A DNA stretch of 64,000 nt. Origin: DATBGO01 sp036558005. GTDB lineage: Bacteria; Actinomycetota; Actinomycetes; Streptosporangiales; Streptosporangiaceae. Under the pieces are notes generated by a model that was not told where the DNA came from, did no database searches, and was given only the letters and a program-made list of their open reading frames with translations. Below, piece by piece: positions 50,630 through 59,876 of this stretch (within the stretch, counting starts at the first letter, position 1; every line of letters starts with the position of its first letter). Made by a program: the position numbers and the translations under genes. The DNA lies in contig DATBGO010000077.1 in NCBI GenBank assembly GCA_036558005.1, positions 1 through 64,000 of the forward strand, read 5' to 3'.

Positions 50630-51099
50630 TGTTAAGCTGGGTGCTGCACCAGACGCCCCGCTACGGGGAGCGGTGCTCGCCTGTCGCCGTCTGGCCCGCG
50701 CCGCAACCAGCGGCAGCCTGCGGCTTCCACAGACAGCCACCTTCCGCCATACCTCCACACCTGCCAGGAGTGGACAGGGTGTTGCGGCACAGTGTGGGAC
50801 CGGATGGCTCATGGCCGGCCCTAGCCATGAGCGCTGCCGGGCAGCCTCTGAGACCGGCTGTCCCGGAGCCGTTGCACGGCGGTCACGGCGAGCTCGCCCC
50901 ATCGTCTGGGCTTTCCGTGAGCCTCCCTCGTTGACCTTGGCCGCGGATGAAGGATTGCGCGTGCCGGCACTGGCCGCATGCGAGAAAGCACGGGGATGGC
51001 ACAAGCACAAGCACAGACCTGGCAGATGAGCCGGGCCGTCACAGCGGATCGCACCGGCTGCCCATCCGGCTGGTGGCCGCGCCCTGGGAAGGACCCCTC
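50630..51099 (+). promoter_or_regulatory. Long structured leader of rho
   Basis: About 470 bp precede the rho start without a convincing gene; a frame at 50616-51029 lacks family features. CCCCG/CGGGG (50656-50660 with 50664-50668) is enclosed by CCAGACG/CGTCTGG (50649-50655 with 50688-50694), a two-level hairpin. TTAAGCT near 50633 could be a -10 box. Rho commonly controls its own leader; such control here is inference. Confidence 0.5.
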
Positions 51100-53415
51100 G
51101 TGAGCAATACCACCGACGTTTTCCCTGGCTCCTCCGGCTCGCCTGAGGAAACTCCCGCCCTGTTTCCGGCTGGCGACGCCACCGGTGGTGCCGGGACTTC
51201 CCCGGGCCCGGCCGGCGCGGTACGCTCCTGGCCGGACGCACAGGACAGCGCTAATGAGGGCGCCGCGGCCGGGGCCGGCCGCCGGGGCGGCAGCGGGCTG
51301 TCGGCCATGCTGCTTCCCGAACTTCAGCGGCTCGCCCAGTCGATGGGCATCGTGGGCATCGGCCGGATGCGCAAGGGCCAGCTGATCGAGGCGATCCAGG
51401 AGCGGCGCCAGGGCGGCCACGAGGCCGGCCCAGGCGGGACGGCAGCGGACGGATCGGCAGCGGACGGATCAGGAACTGGCGGGCCCGCCGCGGGGGGCGC
51501 GGGCCGTGCCCGTCGCGGCAGTGACAGCCGGGCCGGCGGCCAGGCGAAGGTGAACCCAGTCCAGCGAGGCGTGCCTGCGGGAGCCGGCACGACCCACTCC
51601 TTGGAGCAGGACGGTATGAATCCAGAGACATCGACGCAGCCCGGCCTGGGCAGTGACGGACACGCGGGCGGGATCGGCGCAGGAGCGTTCCAGGGCGGAG
51701 CAGGTGGCCTTGGCGCCGGGGCAGCCGGAGGTTTCGGCAGCTCAGGGGGCTCTGGCGGGGTATCGGCGGGAGCCGGTACCGCGGCCGGCGGCGGGCCGGC
51801 TGGCGGCGGCCCGGCCAGCGCGGCCACGGCGGCCGTGAGCGATACCGTGACGCACGAGGGCAGGCAGGCCGGCCAGGGCGGCGAGCCCGGCCAGCGCGAT
51901 GACTCCCCGCAGGGCGGCGACGGCCAGCGCGACAGCAGGCGGCGGCGCGGCTCAGGGCGGCGCGACGACCAGCGGGCCGCGAGCGACGGTTCCGAGCACC
52001 GCGACGGCCGTGACGGCCGGGACGGGGGCCGGGACAACCGCGACGGTGGCGGCCGGGACCAGCGCGACGGCGGCGGCCGGGACAACCGCGACGCCCGCGA
52101 CTCCGGCCGGGACAACCGGGACAACCGGGACAACCGCGACGGCGGCCAGCAGGGCAACCGGGACAACCGCGACGACGACCGGGAGAACTCGGGCAGCCGC
52201 CGGAGCAGGGACCGGTTCCGCGGCCGCAACTCCGGCAACAGGCGGCGTGAGCGCGGCGGCGACTCCGAGCCGGTGATCAGCGAAGACGACGTGCTCATCC
52301 CGATCGCGGGCATCCTGGACGTGCTGGACAACTACGGATTCGTCCGGACCACCGGCTACCTGCCCGGCTCCAACGACGTGTACGTGTCGCTGTCGCAGGT
52401 GCGCCGGTACGGGCTGCGCAAGGGCGACGTGGTCGAGGGCGCGGTCCGCCAGCCTAAGGAAGGCGAGCGCAGGGAGAAGTTCAACGCGCTGGTCCGGCTG
52501 GACAAGATCAACGGCCTGGACCCGGAGGAGGCGAAGACCCGGCCCGAGTTCGCCAAGCTGGTCCCGCTCTACCCGCAGAACAGGCTCCGGCTGGAGACCG
52601 ACCCCGGGATCATGACCACCCGGATCATCGACATGGTCAGCCCCATCGGCAAGGGCCAGCGCGGCCTGATCGTGTCCCCGCCGAAGGCGGGCAAGACGAT
52701 GATCCTGCAGGCGATCGCCAACGCGATCACCAAGAACAATCCCGAGTGCCACCTCATGGTCGTCCTGGTAGACGAGCGGCCTGAGGAAGTCACCGACATG
52801 CAGCGCTCGGTCAAGGGCGAGGTCATCCACTCGACCTTCGACCGGCCCGCCGAGGACCACACCACCGTCGCCGAGCTGGCCATCGAGCGGGCCAAGCGGC
52901 TGGTCGAGATGGGCCACGACGTGGTCGTGCTGCTCGACTCGATCACCCGGCTCGGCCGCGCCTACAACCTGGCCGCGCCGGCCAGCGGGCGGATCATGTC
53001 CGGCGGCGTGGACTCCACCGCGCTGTACCCGCCGAAGCGGTTCTTCGGCGCGGCCCGCAACATCGAGCACGGCGGCTCGCTGACGATACTGGCCACCGCG
53101 CTGATCGAGACCGGCTCGCGGGCCGACGAGGTCATCTTCGAGGAGTTCAAGGGCACCGGCAACATGGAGCTGCGGCTGCGCCGCGAGCTCGCCGACAAGC
53201 GCATCTTCCCGGCGATCGACGTGGACGCGTCGGGCACCAGGAAGGAAGAGCTGCTTATGACCCCGGAGGAGCTGAAGATCGTCTGGCAGCTGCGCCGGGT
53301 ACTGCACGCGCTGGAGCCGCAGCAGGCGCTCGAGGTGCTGATGGAGCGGATGCGCGAGACCAAGAGCAACACCGAGTTCCTGCTGCACGTGCAGAAGACC
53401 ACCGTCGGCAGCTAG
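51100..53415 (+). CDS. rho: Transcription termination factor Rho with large disordered insert
   Basis: 771 residues. An N-terminal Rho_N (SAP-like) domain (LSAMLLPELQRLAQSMGIVGIGRMRKGQLIEAI) spans about 66-98. A Gly/Ala then Arg/Asp/Asn/Gly-rich insert runs to about 385. The RNA-binding cold-shock-like domain (LDNYGFVRTTGYLPGSNDVYVS) starts near 405. The RecA-type ATPase has P-loop SPPKAGKTM near 526 and DVVVLLDSITR. The insert has in-frame DNA repeats of GGGACAACC type (about 52001-52180) giving RDNRDN runs. Actinobacterial Rho often has an insert that adds RNA affinity; this one is long. GTG start with GGGAAGGA upstream. Confidence 0.95.
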   Translation: MSNTTDVFPGSSGSPEETPALFPAGDATGGAGTSPGPAGAVRSWPDAQDSANEGAAAGAGRRGGSGLSAMLLPELQRLAQSMGIVGIGRMRKGQLIEAIQERRQGGHEAGPGGTAADGSAADGSGTGGPAAGGAGRARRGSDSRAGGQAKVNPVQRGVPAGAGTTHSLEQDGMNPETSTQPGLGSDGHAGGIGAGAFQGGAGGLGAGAAGGFGSSGGSGGVSAGAGTAAGGGPAGGGPASAATAAVSDTVTHEGRQAGQGGEPGQRDDSPQGGDGQRDSRRRRGSGRRDDQRAASDGSEHRDGRDGRDGGRDNRDGGGRDQRDGGGRDNRDARDSGRDNRDNRDNRDGGQQGNRDNRDDDRENSGSRRSRDRFRGRNSGNRRRERGGDSEPVISEDDVLIPIAGILDVLDNYGFVRTTGYLPGSNDVYVSLSQVRRYGLRKGDVVEGAVRQPKEGERREKFNALVRLDKINGLDPEEAKTRPEFAKLVPLYPQNRLRLETDPGIMTTRIIDMVSPIGKGQRGLIVSPPKAGKTMILQAIANAITKNNPECHLMVVLVDERPEEVTDMQRSVKGEVIHSTFDRPAEDHTTVAELAIERAKRLVEMGHDVVVLLDSITRLGRAYNLAAPASGRIMSGGVDSTALYPPKRFFGAARNIEHGGSLTILATALIETGSRADEVIFEEFKGTGNMELRLRRELADKRIFPAIDVDASGTRKEELLMTPEELKIVWQLRRVLHALEPQQALEVLMERMRETKSNTEFLLHVQKTTVGS

Positions 53416-53562
53416 CCAGCCGGCGGGAATTCCAGGGCGCTGGGCGCCGTTCCAGGTTCTGGCACACTGGTATGCCGACGATATGCGGTACCGGTTCACG
53501 CCCGTCGCGCACAGCCGCGGCGCGGCGACCCGGCGACCGCCCGAGACCAGGAGTCACGACAC

Positions 53563-53784
53563 ATGAAGGCCAACATTCACCCCGACTACGTGCTGACGAC
53601 GGTGACCTGCACCTGCGGTGCCACCTTCACCACCCGTAGCACGGCGAAGAACGGCGAGATCCACGCCGATATCTGCTCCAACTGCCACCCCTTCTACACC
53701 GGCAAGCAGAAGATCCTCGACACCGGCGGCCGGGTGGCCAGGTTCGAGCGCCGGTTCGGCAAGAAGCAGCAGGCAGGCAAGTAG
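53563..53784 (+). CDS. rpmE: 50S ribosomal protein L31, zinc-binding type
   Basis: 73 residues. The four zinc ligands are CTCGATF and CSNCHPF. Length and sequence are normal for the C+ form. It lies between rho and prfA as in other actinomycetes. A hairpin follows. Confidence 0.96.
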   Translation: MKANIHPDYVLTTVTCTCGATFTTRSTAKNGEIHADICSNCHPFYTGKQKILDTGGRVARFERRFGKKQQAGK

Positions 53785-53828
53785 CCCCGCGGGGGACAGC
53801 CCCGCGGGGGACAGCCCCGCAGGGGCTG
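53783..53828 (+). terminator. Repeat and hairpin between rpmE and prfA
   Basis: Two direct 15-bp copies of AGCCCCGCGGGGGAC (53783-53797, 53798-53812) precede a perfect 7-bp stem, CAGCCCC/GGGGCTG (53812-53818 with 53822-53828). It may terminate or attenuate rpmE transcription. Confidence 0.55.
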
Positions 53829-53934
53829 GTCCTGACCTGACGCAGGGATCCGGCTTGCGGCCGCAGCGGCGTAACGCCATGGCCGCGAGCCGGGCACGGC
53901 CGGGCAGCCGGCGATGATCGCGGAGAGGAACACG

Positions 53935-55014
53935 GTGTTTGATCGGCTCGATGAGCTGGCCAAGGAGCACGCCGCCCTGGAGCACGATCTCGCCGACCCG
54001 GCCATCCACGCTGACCCCGAGCGCGCGAGGGCACTGGGCCGCCGCTACGGCGAGCTCGGCCCGGTCGTCCGGGCCTACCAGGACTGGCAGCAGGTCCGCG
54101 CGGACGAGGCCACCGCACGGGAACTGGCGGCCGAGGACGCCTCGTTCGGCGCCGAGGCCGAGCAGCTGGCCGGTCGCGGGGAGAAAATCGAGCAGCAGCT
54201 GCGGGAACTACTCGTGCCCAGGGACGCCAACGACGGCCGGGACGTCATCCTGGAGGTCAAGGCGGGCGAGGGCGGCGAGGAGTCCGCGCTGTTCGCCGGC
54301 GACCTGCTGCGGATGTACCTGAGGTTCGCCGAGCGGCAGGGCTGGAAGACCGAGGTCCTCGACTCGACCATGACCGGGCTCGGCGGCTACAAGGACGCCA
54401 CCGTCGCGGTCAAGTCGCGCGGCCGCGGCCTGGAGCCCGGCGACGGCGCCTGGTCACGGCTGAAGTACGAAGGCGGCGTGCACCGGGTCCAGCGGGTGCC
54501 GGTGACCGAGTCGCAGGGCCGGATCCACACCTCCGCCGCCGGGGTGCTGGTGATGCCAGAAGCGGACCCGGTCGAGGTCACGATCGATCCGGGTGACCTG
54601 CGGGTGGACGTGTTCCGCTCGTCCGGTCCCGGCGGCCAGAGCGTCAACACCACCGACTCGGCGGTGCGGATCACCCACCTGCCCACCGGCATCGTGGTGT
54701 CCTGCCAGAACGAGAAGAGCCAGCTGCAGAACCGCGAGCAGGCGATGCGGATCCTGCGGGCCAGGCTGCTCGCCCAGGCCGAGGAGGAAGCCGCCGCGCA
54801 GGCGGCCGCCGAGCGGCGCAGCCAGGTCAGGACCGTGGACCGGTCGCAGCGGGTCCGCACCTACAACTTCCCGGAAAACCGGATCTCCGACCACCGGGTC
54901 GGCTACAAGGCCTACAACCTCGACCAGGTCATCGACGGGGACCTGGGCGCGGTCATCATGGCGCTGGTGGAGGCCGACCGGGCGGAGAAACTCGCCGCCG
55001 CCGATGTCGCCTGA
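53935..55014 (+). CDS. prfA: Peptide chain release factor 1
   Basis: About 359 residues. The GGQ motif is in RSSGPGGQSVNTTDSAVRITH. The region from VILEVKAGEGGEESALFAGDL to the C-terminus is standard RF1. GTG 53935 is preceded by GGAGAGGA; an ATG at 53914 without ribosome site is the alternative. The next gene methylates the Gln of this GGQ. Confidence 0.95.
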   Translation: MFDRLDELAKEHAALEHDLADPAIHADPERARALGRRYGELGPVVRAYQDWQQVRADEATARELAAEDASFGAEAEQLAGRGEKIEQQLRELLVPRDANDGRDVILEVKAGEGGEESALFAGDLLRMYLRFAERQGWKTEVLDSTMTGLGGYKDATVAVKSRGRGLEPGDGAWSRLKYEGGVHRVQRVPVTESQGRIHTSAAGVLVMPEADPVEVTIDPGDLRVDVFRSSGPGGQSVNTTDSAVRITHLPTGIVVSCQNEKSQLQNREQAMRILRARLLAQAEEEAAAQAAAERRSQVRTVDRSQRVRTYNFPENRISDHRVGYKAYNLDQVIDGDLGAVIMALVEADRAEKLAAADVA

Positions 55015-55018
55015 GGCG

Positions 55019-55882
55019 ATGAGCCTGCTGCTCGACGAGATCGCGGTGGCGGCGGCCCGGCTCGCCGAGGCCGGGGTGGAGTCGCCGCGGGCCGACGCCG
55101 AGCTGATCGCCGCGCACGTGCACGGGGTGCCCCGAGGCGCGCTGCACACCGTGCCCGACGCCAGGTTCGACCCGCGGTACTGGGACGACATCGCCCGGCG
55201 CGCCTCGCGCGAGCCGCTGCAGCACATCACCGGGCTGGCCTACTTCCGGTACCTGGAGCTGGAAGTGGGCCCCGGCGTGTTCGTGCCGCGCCAGGAAACC
55301 GAGGTGATGACCGGCTGGGCGATCGAGCAGCTGGAGCAGATGGACATCGCCGAGCCGCTGGTGGCCGACCTCGGGACCGGCTCAGGCGCCATCGCCCTCG
55401 CGATCGCGCAGGAGGTGCCGCGGGCCCGGGTGCACGCGGTCGAGGCCGACCCGCTTGCCCGCATCTGGGCCGAACGCAACATCTCCCGGTGCGGCGCTGC
55501 CGCGCCGCACGTGGCCGGCCGGGTCAGCCTGCACGAAACGGACTTCGCCGCCGCGCTGGCCGAGCTGGACGGGGCGGCCGACCTGGTGATCAGCAACCCG
55601 CCCTACATCCCCGCGGGCTCCTGGGTGCCACCCGAGGTCGGCGAGTACGACCCGGCGACCGCGCTGTGGGGCGGCGGCCCGGACGGGCTGGACGCGGTCC
55701 GGGTCATCGAGCGGGCCGCCGCCCGGCTGCTGCGGCCGGGCGGCCTGGTGGCGGTCGAGCACGGCGCGCCGCAGGGCGCCTCGGTCTACTGGATCTTCGC
55801 GGAGGAAAACGGCTGGCGGCAGACCCGCAACCACTGCGACCTCGCCGGCCGCGACCGGTTCGTCACCGCTATGGCAGGATGA
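55019..55882 (+). CDS. prmC: Release factor glutamine methyltransferase
   Basis: 287 residues. SAM motif VADLGTGSGAIALAIA and the catalytic NPPY in DLVISNPPYIPAGSW. It methylates the Gln of the GGQ motif in RF1/RF2. ATG 55019 gives the usual start MSLLLDEIA; ATG 55004, overlapping prfA, is possible. Confidence 0.94.
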   Translation: MSLLLDEIAVAAARLAEAGVESPRADAELIAAHVHGVPRGALHTVPDARFDPRYWDDIARRASREPLQHITGLAYFRYLELEVGPGVFVPRQETEVMTGWAIEQLEQMDIAEPLVADLGTGSGAIALAIAQEVPRARVHAVEADPLARIWAERNISRCGAAAPHVAGRVSLHETDFAAALAELDGAADLVISNPPYIPAGSWVPPEVGEYDPATALWGGGPDGLDAVRVIERAAARLLRPGGLVAVEHGAPQGASVYWIFAEENGWRQTRNHCDLAGRDRFVTAMAG

Positions 55883-55888
55883 GCGGCC

Positions 55889-56536
55889 ATGAGCGCCCGG
55901 TACGACTGCTTGGATCCCACCCAGCGGGCTGACGGCCTGGCCGCCGCCGCGACCGCGCTGCGCACCGGCGAGCTGGCGGTGCTGCCGACCGACACGGTGT
56001 ACGGGCTGGCCGCCGACGCCTTCCACCCGGCCGCGGTGACCGCGCTGCTCGCGGCCAAGGGCCGGGGCAGGGACATGCCGCCGCCGGTCCTGGTCGGCAC
56101 GGTGCGGGCGGCCAATGCCCTGGTCGAGGACTTCGGGATCTACGGACACGACATGATCGAGGAATTCTGGCCGGGCGGGCTGACCCTGGTCTGCCGGGCC
56201 CGCCGGACGCTGAACTGGGACCTGGGCGACACCCTGGGGACCGTCGCGGTGCGGATGCCGATGCACCCGCTCGCGCTGGAACTGCTCAAGGAGACCGGCC
56301 CGCTGGCGGTCAGCAGCGCCAACCGGAGCGGCTCGCCGCCGGCCACCACGGCCGGCCAGGCGGAGGAGCAGCTGGGCGATTCGGTGTCGGTCTACCTGGA
56401 CGGCGGGGAGTGCGCCGCGGACGTGCCGTCCACCATCGTCGACCTGACCGGGCCGACGCCCCGGCTGCTGCGCGCCGGGGTGGTGTCGGTCGGCCGGCTG
56501 CGCGAGGTCTCGCTGCTGATCACCGCGGACGAATGA
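55889..56536 (+). CDS. L-threonylcarbamoyladenylate synthase (Sua5/YciO/YrdC family)
   Basis: 215 residues. The substrate-binding pattern is present: LPTDTVYGLAADAF, KGRGRDMPPPVLVG, FWPGGLTLVCRA, VAVRMPMHPLA, SSANRSGSPP. It makes threonylcarbamoyl-AMP for t6A in tRNAs. It starts 6 bp after prmC. Confidence 0.92.
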   Translation: MSARYDCLDPTQRADGLAAAATALRTGELAVLPTDTVYGLAADAFHPAAVTALLAAKGRGRDMPPPVLVGTVRAANALVEDFGIYGHDMIEEFWPGGLTLVCRARRTLNWDLGDTLGTVAVRMPMHPLALELLKETGPLAVSSANRSGSPPATTAGQAEEQLGDSVSVYLDGGECAADVPSTIVDLTGPTPRLLRAGVVSVGRLREVSLLITADE

Positions 56537-56624
56537 GCGGCCAGCGGGGCGCGCCCGCGGCTGCCGCGAGTGTTCTAGAGTTTCCCTAATGCCTGCACAT
56601 CCGGCCCGGACGCGGTGAAGCGCG

Positions 56625-57917
56625 GTGCGTGAATACGGCCTGGCGCTTCTCGTCTCGGCTGCGGTGACCTACCTGCTCGTGCCGATGGTGCGGCGGGTGG
56701 CGGTGCGGGCGGGCGCGCTGCACGCGCCGCGCAACCGGGACGTGCACGTGGCGCCGGTCCCGCTGCTCGGCGGGCTGGCCATGTACGGCGGGCTGGCCGC
56801 GGGGCTGCTGGTGGCCAGCGAGGTCGACCCGCTCAAGAACGTCTTCCTGGGCAGCCGGATGGCGGTCGGGCTGCTGCTGGCCGGCGGCCTGATCGTGGTG
56901 GTCGGCTTCGTCGACGACCGGTGGGGGCTCAACCCGGTCAGCAAGCTGGCCGGCCAGGTGGCGGCCGGCGGCATCCTGGTGTGGAGCGGCGCGCAGCTCG
57001 GCTGGCTGCCCGAGCCGGGCGGCGGCGTGCTCATCCTGACCCCGGACGAGGCGACGGCGCTGACCATCCTGGTGGTGGTGGCCACCATCAACGCGGTGAA
57101 TTTCATCGACGGGCTGGATGGCCTGGCCGCGGGGATCGTGTGCATCGCGGCGATATCGTTCTTCTCCTACTATTACACCCTCGCGAAAGTGGTCGGCCTG
57201 ACCGAGCAGGCCGCGCCCGCGCTGGCCGCCGCGGTGCTGGCTGGGGCGTGCATCGGCTTCCTGCCGCACAACTTCTACCCGGCCAAGATCTTCATGGGTG
57301 ACACCGGGGCGATGCTGCTCGGGCTGCTGCTCGCCTACACGCCGATCTCCAGCATCGCCTCGCTGAACTACGTCAGCCTGGTCAACTACCGCGGCGCCAC
57401 GGTCAACCGGTTCCCCGAGGTGCTGCCGCTGCTGCTGCCCGCGGCGATCCTGGTGATCCCGTACGCGGACCTGCTGCTCGCGGTCATCCGGCGGACCAGG
57501 GCCGGCCAGTCGCCGTTCGCGCCCGACCGCGGGCACCTGCACCACCGGCTGCTGGACATCGGCCACCCGCACCGGCTCAGCGTGCTGATCATGTACCTGT
57601 GGGCGGCGCTGTTCTCCGGCACCGTGGTCTGGCTGTCGATCGCCAAGACCCAGCTGTTCGTGTTCGCGATCGCCACCGTCGCGGCGGTGCTGGCGCTGCT
57701 GCTGATATCGATGCCGCGGCTGCGCTGGTGGCGGCGGCGCGGGACCAGGCACGGCGCCGCCAGGCGGGCCGGCTCGCCGGCGGGCGTCCCGGCCGGGGAG
57801 CGCCGGCCGCCGGGTGCCGCCAGGGCCGCGGGGGAGCGCCAGGCGGCCGGTGACGGCCGCGGTGCGGGCAGCCCGGAGCGGCCGGTTACGCCGAGTGTCC
57901 CGTCTCGTCCCCGTTGA
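56625..57917 (+). CDS. WecA/MraY-type polyprenyl-phosphate sugar-1-phosphate transferase
   Basis: 430 residues with about eleven membrane helices. The catalytic acidic motifs are VVGFVDDRWGL, NAVNFIDGLDGLAAG and KIFMGDTGAMLLG; the HHRLLDIGH loop is present. It transfers a sugar-1-phosphate (often GlcNAc-1-P) to a lipid carrier in cell-envelope glycan synthesis. The last 55 residues are a basic disordered tail. GTG start. Confidence 0.92.
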   Translation: MREYGLALLVSAAVTYLLVPMVRRVAVRAGALHAPRNRDVHVAPVPLLGGLAMYGGLAAGLLVASEVDPLKNVFLGSRMAVGLLLAGGLIVVVGFVDDRWGLNPVSKLAGQVAAGGILVWSGAQLGWLPEPGGGVLILTPDEATALTILVVVATINAVNFIDGLDGLAAGIVCIAAISFFSYYYTLAKVVGLTEQAAPALAAAVLAGACIGFLPHNFYPAKIFMGDTGAMLLGLLLAYTPISSIASLNYVSLVNYRGATVNRFPEVLPLLLPAAILVIPYADLLLAVIRRTRAGQSPFAPDRGHLHHRLLDIGHPHRLSVLIMYLWAALFSGTVVWLSIAKTQLFVFAIATVAAVLALLLISMPRLRWWRRRGTRHGAARRAGSPAGVPAGERRPPGAARAAGERQAAGDGRGAGSPERPVTPSVPSRPR

Positions 57918-58008
57918 TTACGGTAACGGGCGATTCGCTACGTTAGGTAGTGGCCTGATCGCATAGCCGGGAGAGCTTGTGATATCTTTCACGAGCACCC
58001 ACTCGCAG

Positions 58009-58164
58009 ATGAGAAGGAGGTTCGTGATACGTTTCCTTGACCTGACGAAGCTGGCCTGCTTCCGTTGCGGGGCAGCAGTTCGGTGTGGCCTGGACGATGT
58101 CCAGGGCGGCCGATCGCCCCTGCAGGACGACCTGGTCCCGTCGAGTTTCCCCGGAGCCGAGTAG
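58009..58164 (+). CDS. Possible small ORF directly upstream of the atp operon
   Basis: A frame ending with TAG immediately followed by the ATG of the AtpI-like gene (TAGATG). From the ATG at 58009 it has 51 codons; a GTG at 58024 has AAGGAGG three bases upstream. The product contains CFRC and a C-terminal acidic stretch. It may be a leader peptide or a small protein; coding status is unproven. Confidence 0.4.
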   Translation: MRRRFVIRFLDLTKLACFRCGAAVRCGLDDVQGGRSPLQDDLVPSSFPGAE

Positions 58165-58569
58165 ATGTTGGCAGACTATGCCTGGATCGTCCGCCGGTCG
58201 GCGGCGGTGGCAGCCGCTGCCGGCGTGATAATGATCGGGCTCGGCGCCACCCTGTCGGGTGCCAAGGGGCTGATCGGGGCGGGCCTGGGGGCCGGCATCG
58301 TCGCGGCATTCTTCGGCATCAGCGTGTTCGCGGTCACCCGGGCCTCCCGGGTGAGCCCGCAGGTCATGATGGTGACCGCGCTCGGCACGTACTTCGTAAA
58401 GATCATCGTCCTGCTGATCCTCGTCGGACAGTTCCAGGACTCGACCGCGTTCAACTCCAGGGTCTTCGGCCTGACCGCGCTGGTTTGCATCCTCGCCTAC
58501 ACCGGGGCGCAGGTGCTGTGGTCCATGCGGCGGAAGATGCTGTACGTCCAGCCGGACCGGGAACGGTGA
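58165..58569 (+). CDS. atpI: AtpI-like ATP synthase assembly protein
   Basis: 134 residues with four membrane helices (VAAAAGVIMIGLGATL, IGAGLGAGIVAAFFGISVFAV, MMVTALGTYFVKIIVLLILVG, FGLTALVCILAYTGAQVLW). This is the form of ATP synthase protein I, which helps assemble the c-ring and import Mg. First gene of the atp operon. Confidence 0.8.
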   Translation: MLADYAWIVRRSAAVAAAAGVIMIGLGATLSGAKGLIGAGLGAGIVAAFFGISVFAVTRASRVSPQVMMVTALGTYFVKIIVLLILVGQFQDSTAFNSRVFGLTALVCILAYTGAQVLWSMRRKMLYVQPDRER

Positions 58570-58651
58570 CCCGTGGGGCGCACCCTGAATCTGGACGGCA
58601 TACCGCGGCCCACCTGCCAGGCTGCGGCCGGGAGCGCCAGGCCGCGCGGTC

Positions 58652-58888
58652 ATGAGCGGGGACGCGGGCAGGCCGCCGGCCAGGGACCGCCGGTCACCGG
58701 GCACGCCGCCGCGGGCCAGCGCCGGGTGGGCGGTCACCAGCTACCTGATCGGCGGGATGGTTTTCTACGGTGCGGCCGGCTGGCTGATCGGGCGCTGGAC
58801 CGGGATCACGGTGCTGTTCCCGGTCGGGATGCTGGTCGGCCTCGGGCTGGCGATGGCACTGATCATCTTCCGGTTCGCACGGCACTGA
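58652..58888 (+). CDS. AtpZ/AtpI-like small membrane protein
   Basis: 78 residues with two membrane helices (YLIGGMVFYGAAGWLIGRW and LFPVGMLVGLGLAMALIIF). This matches the short putative F0F1-ATPase subunit family often found before atpB. It follows the AtpI-like gene by 82 bp. Confidence 0.75.
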   Translation: MSGDAGRPPARDRRSPGTPPRASAGWAVTSYLIGGMVFYGAAGWLIGRWTGITVLFPVGMLVGLGLAMALIIFRFARH

Positions 58889-58987
58889 CCGCGCCCGGGC
58901 ACGGCCAGGCCGGCCCGCCCGGCCGCTGCGGCGTGCCCGGCCGGCCGGGCGCAACGACAGCGGTGACCAAGCCGGAGGAACCACACG

Positions 58988-59800
58988 GTGAGTAACAGCC
59001 AGGCGATCACGGCAGCCAGCGGCGGCTGCCACATCTTCAGCGGCTGCGGCTACCCCGCGCCGTCGATCGACGCCTTCTTCTTCAAGCCGATCTTCTCCAT
59101 CGGCGGGTTCCACTTCACCAAGCCGATGCTGCTGGCGCTGATCTGCGCGGCGATCGTGGTGACCTTCTTCGCGTTCGCGTTCGCGAGGCCGAAGCTGGTC
59201 CCGCGCGGCGCGCAGAATCTCGGCGAGCTCGGCGTGCTGTTCGTCCGGGACCAGATCCTGCGGCCGCAGCTCGGCAAGAAGGGCGACCGGTACCTGCCGT
59301 TCCTGGTCTCGCTGTTCTTCTTCGTCTGGGTCATGAACATCATGGGGATCATCCCGCTGGCGCAGTTCCCCGCGACGTCGAAGATAGCGTTCCCGCTGGG
59401 CCTGACGCTGATGGTCTGGGTGACCTACCTGACGCTCGGGATCCGGCACCAGGGCCCGATCGGCTACTTCAAGAACATGGCCGTGCCCGAGGGCGCGCCG
59501 TGGTGGATCCTGCCGCTGCTGAGCCCGATCGAGCTGCTGTCGAACATCATCGTGCGGCCGTTCACCCTGACTATCCGGCTGTTCGCCAACATGCTGGCCG
59601 GCCATCTGCTGCTGCTGGTGTTCGCGCTGGCGTCGTGGTACCTGTTCAGCGCGTCGGTCGGGCTGCTGTTCTCGGCCACCTCGTTCCTGCTGACGATCGT
59701 GCTGACCGCCCTGGAGGTGCTGATCCAGGCGCTGCAGGCGTTCATCTTCACCACGCTGACCGCTTTCTACTTCGCAGACGCGATGGAGTCCTCGCACTGA
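58988..59800 (+). CDS. atpB: ATP synthase F0 subunit a
   Basis: 270 residues with several membrane helices. The essential Arg is in FTLTIRLFANMLAGHLLLLV, and LSPIELLSNIIVRP precedes it. It forms the proton half-channels with the c-ring. GTG start with GGAGG upstream. Confidence 0.95.
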   Translation: MSNSQAITAASGGCHIFSGCGYPAPSIDAFFFKPIFSIGGFHFTKPMLLALICAAIVVTFFAFAFARPKLVPRGAQNLGELGVLFVRDQILRPQLGKKGDRYLPFLVSLFFFVWVMNIMGIIPLAQFPATSKIAFPLGLTLMVWVTYLTLGIRHQGPIGYFKNMAVPEGAPWWILPLLSPIELLSNIIVRPFTLTIRLFANMLAGHLLLLVFALASWYLFSASVGLLFSATSFLLTIVLTALEVLIQALQAFIFTTLTAFYFADAMESSH

Positions 59801-59876
59801 GCCGAACTGAACCCGCACCGACGTAACCAAGTCCCCGGCGGCAGCAGCCGCCGACCGGAAGGCAAGGAACCGATAC

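Noticed and set aside
50616..51029. 138-codon frame upstream of rho
   Set aside because: It covers the structured leader, has no domain or ribosome site, and overlaps alternative frames of equal quality.
52001..52180. Repeats in rho as a CRISPR or satellite
   Set aside because: They encode the RDN/RDG-rich insert of Rho in frame and lack spacers.
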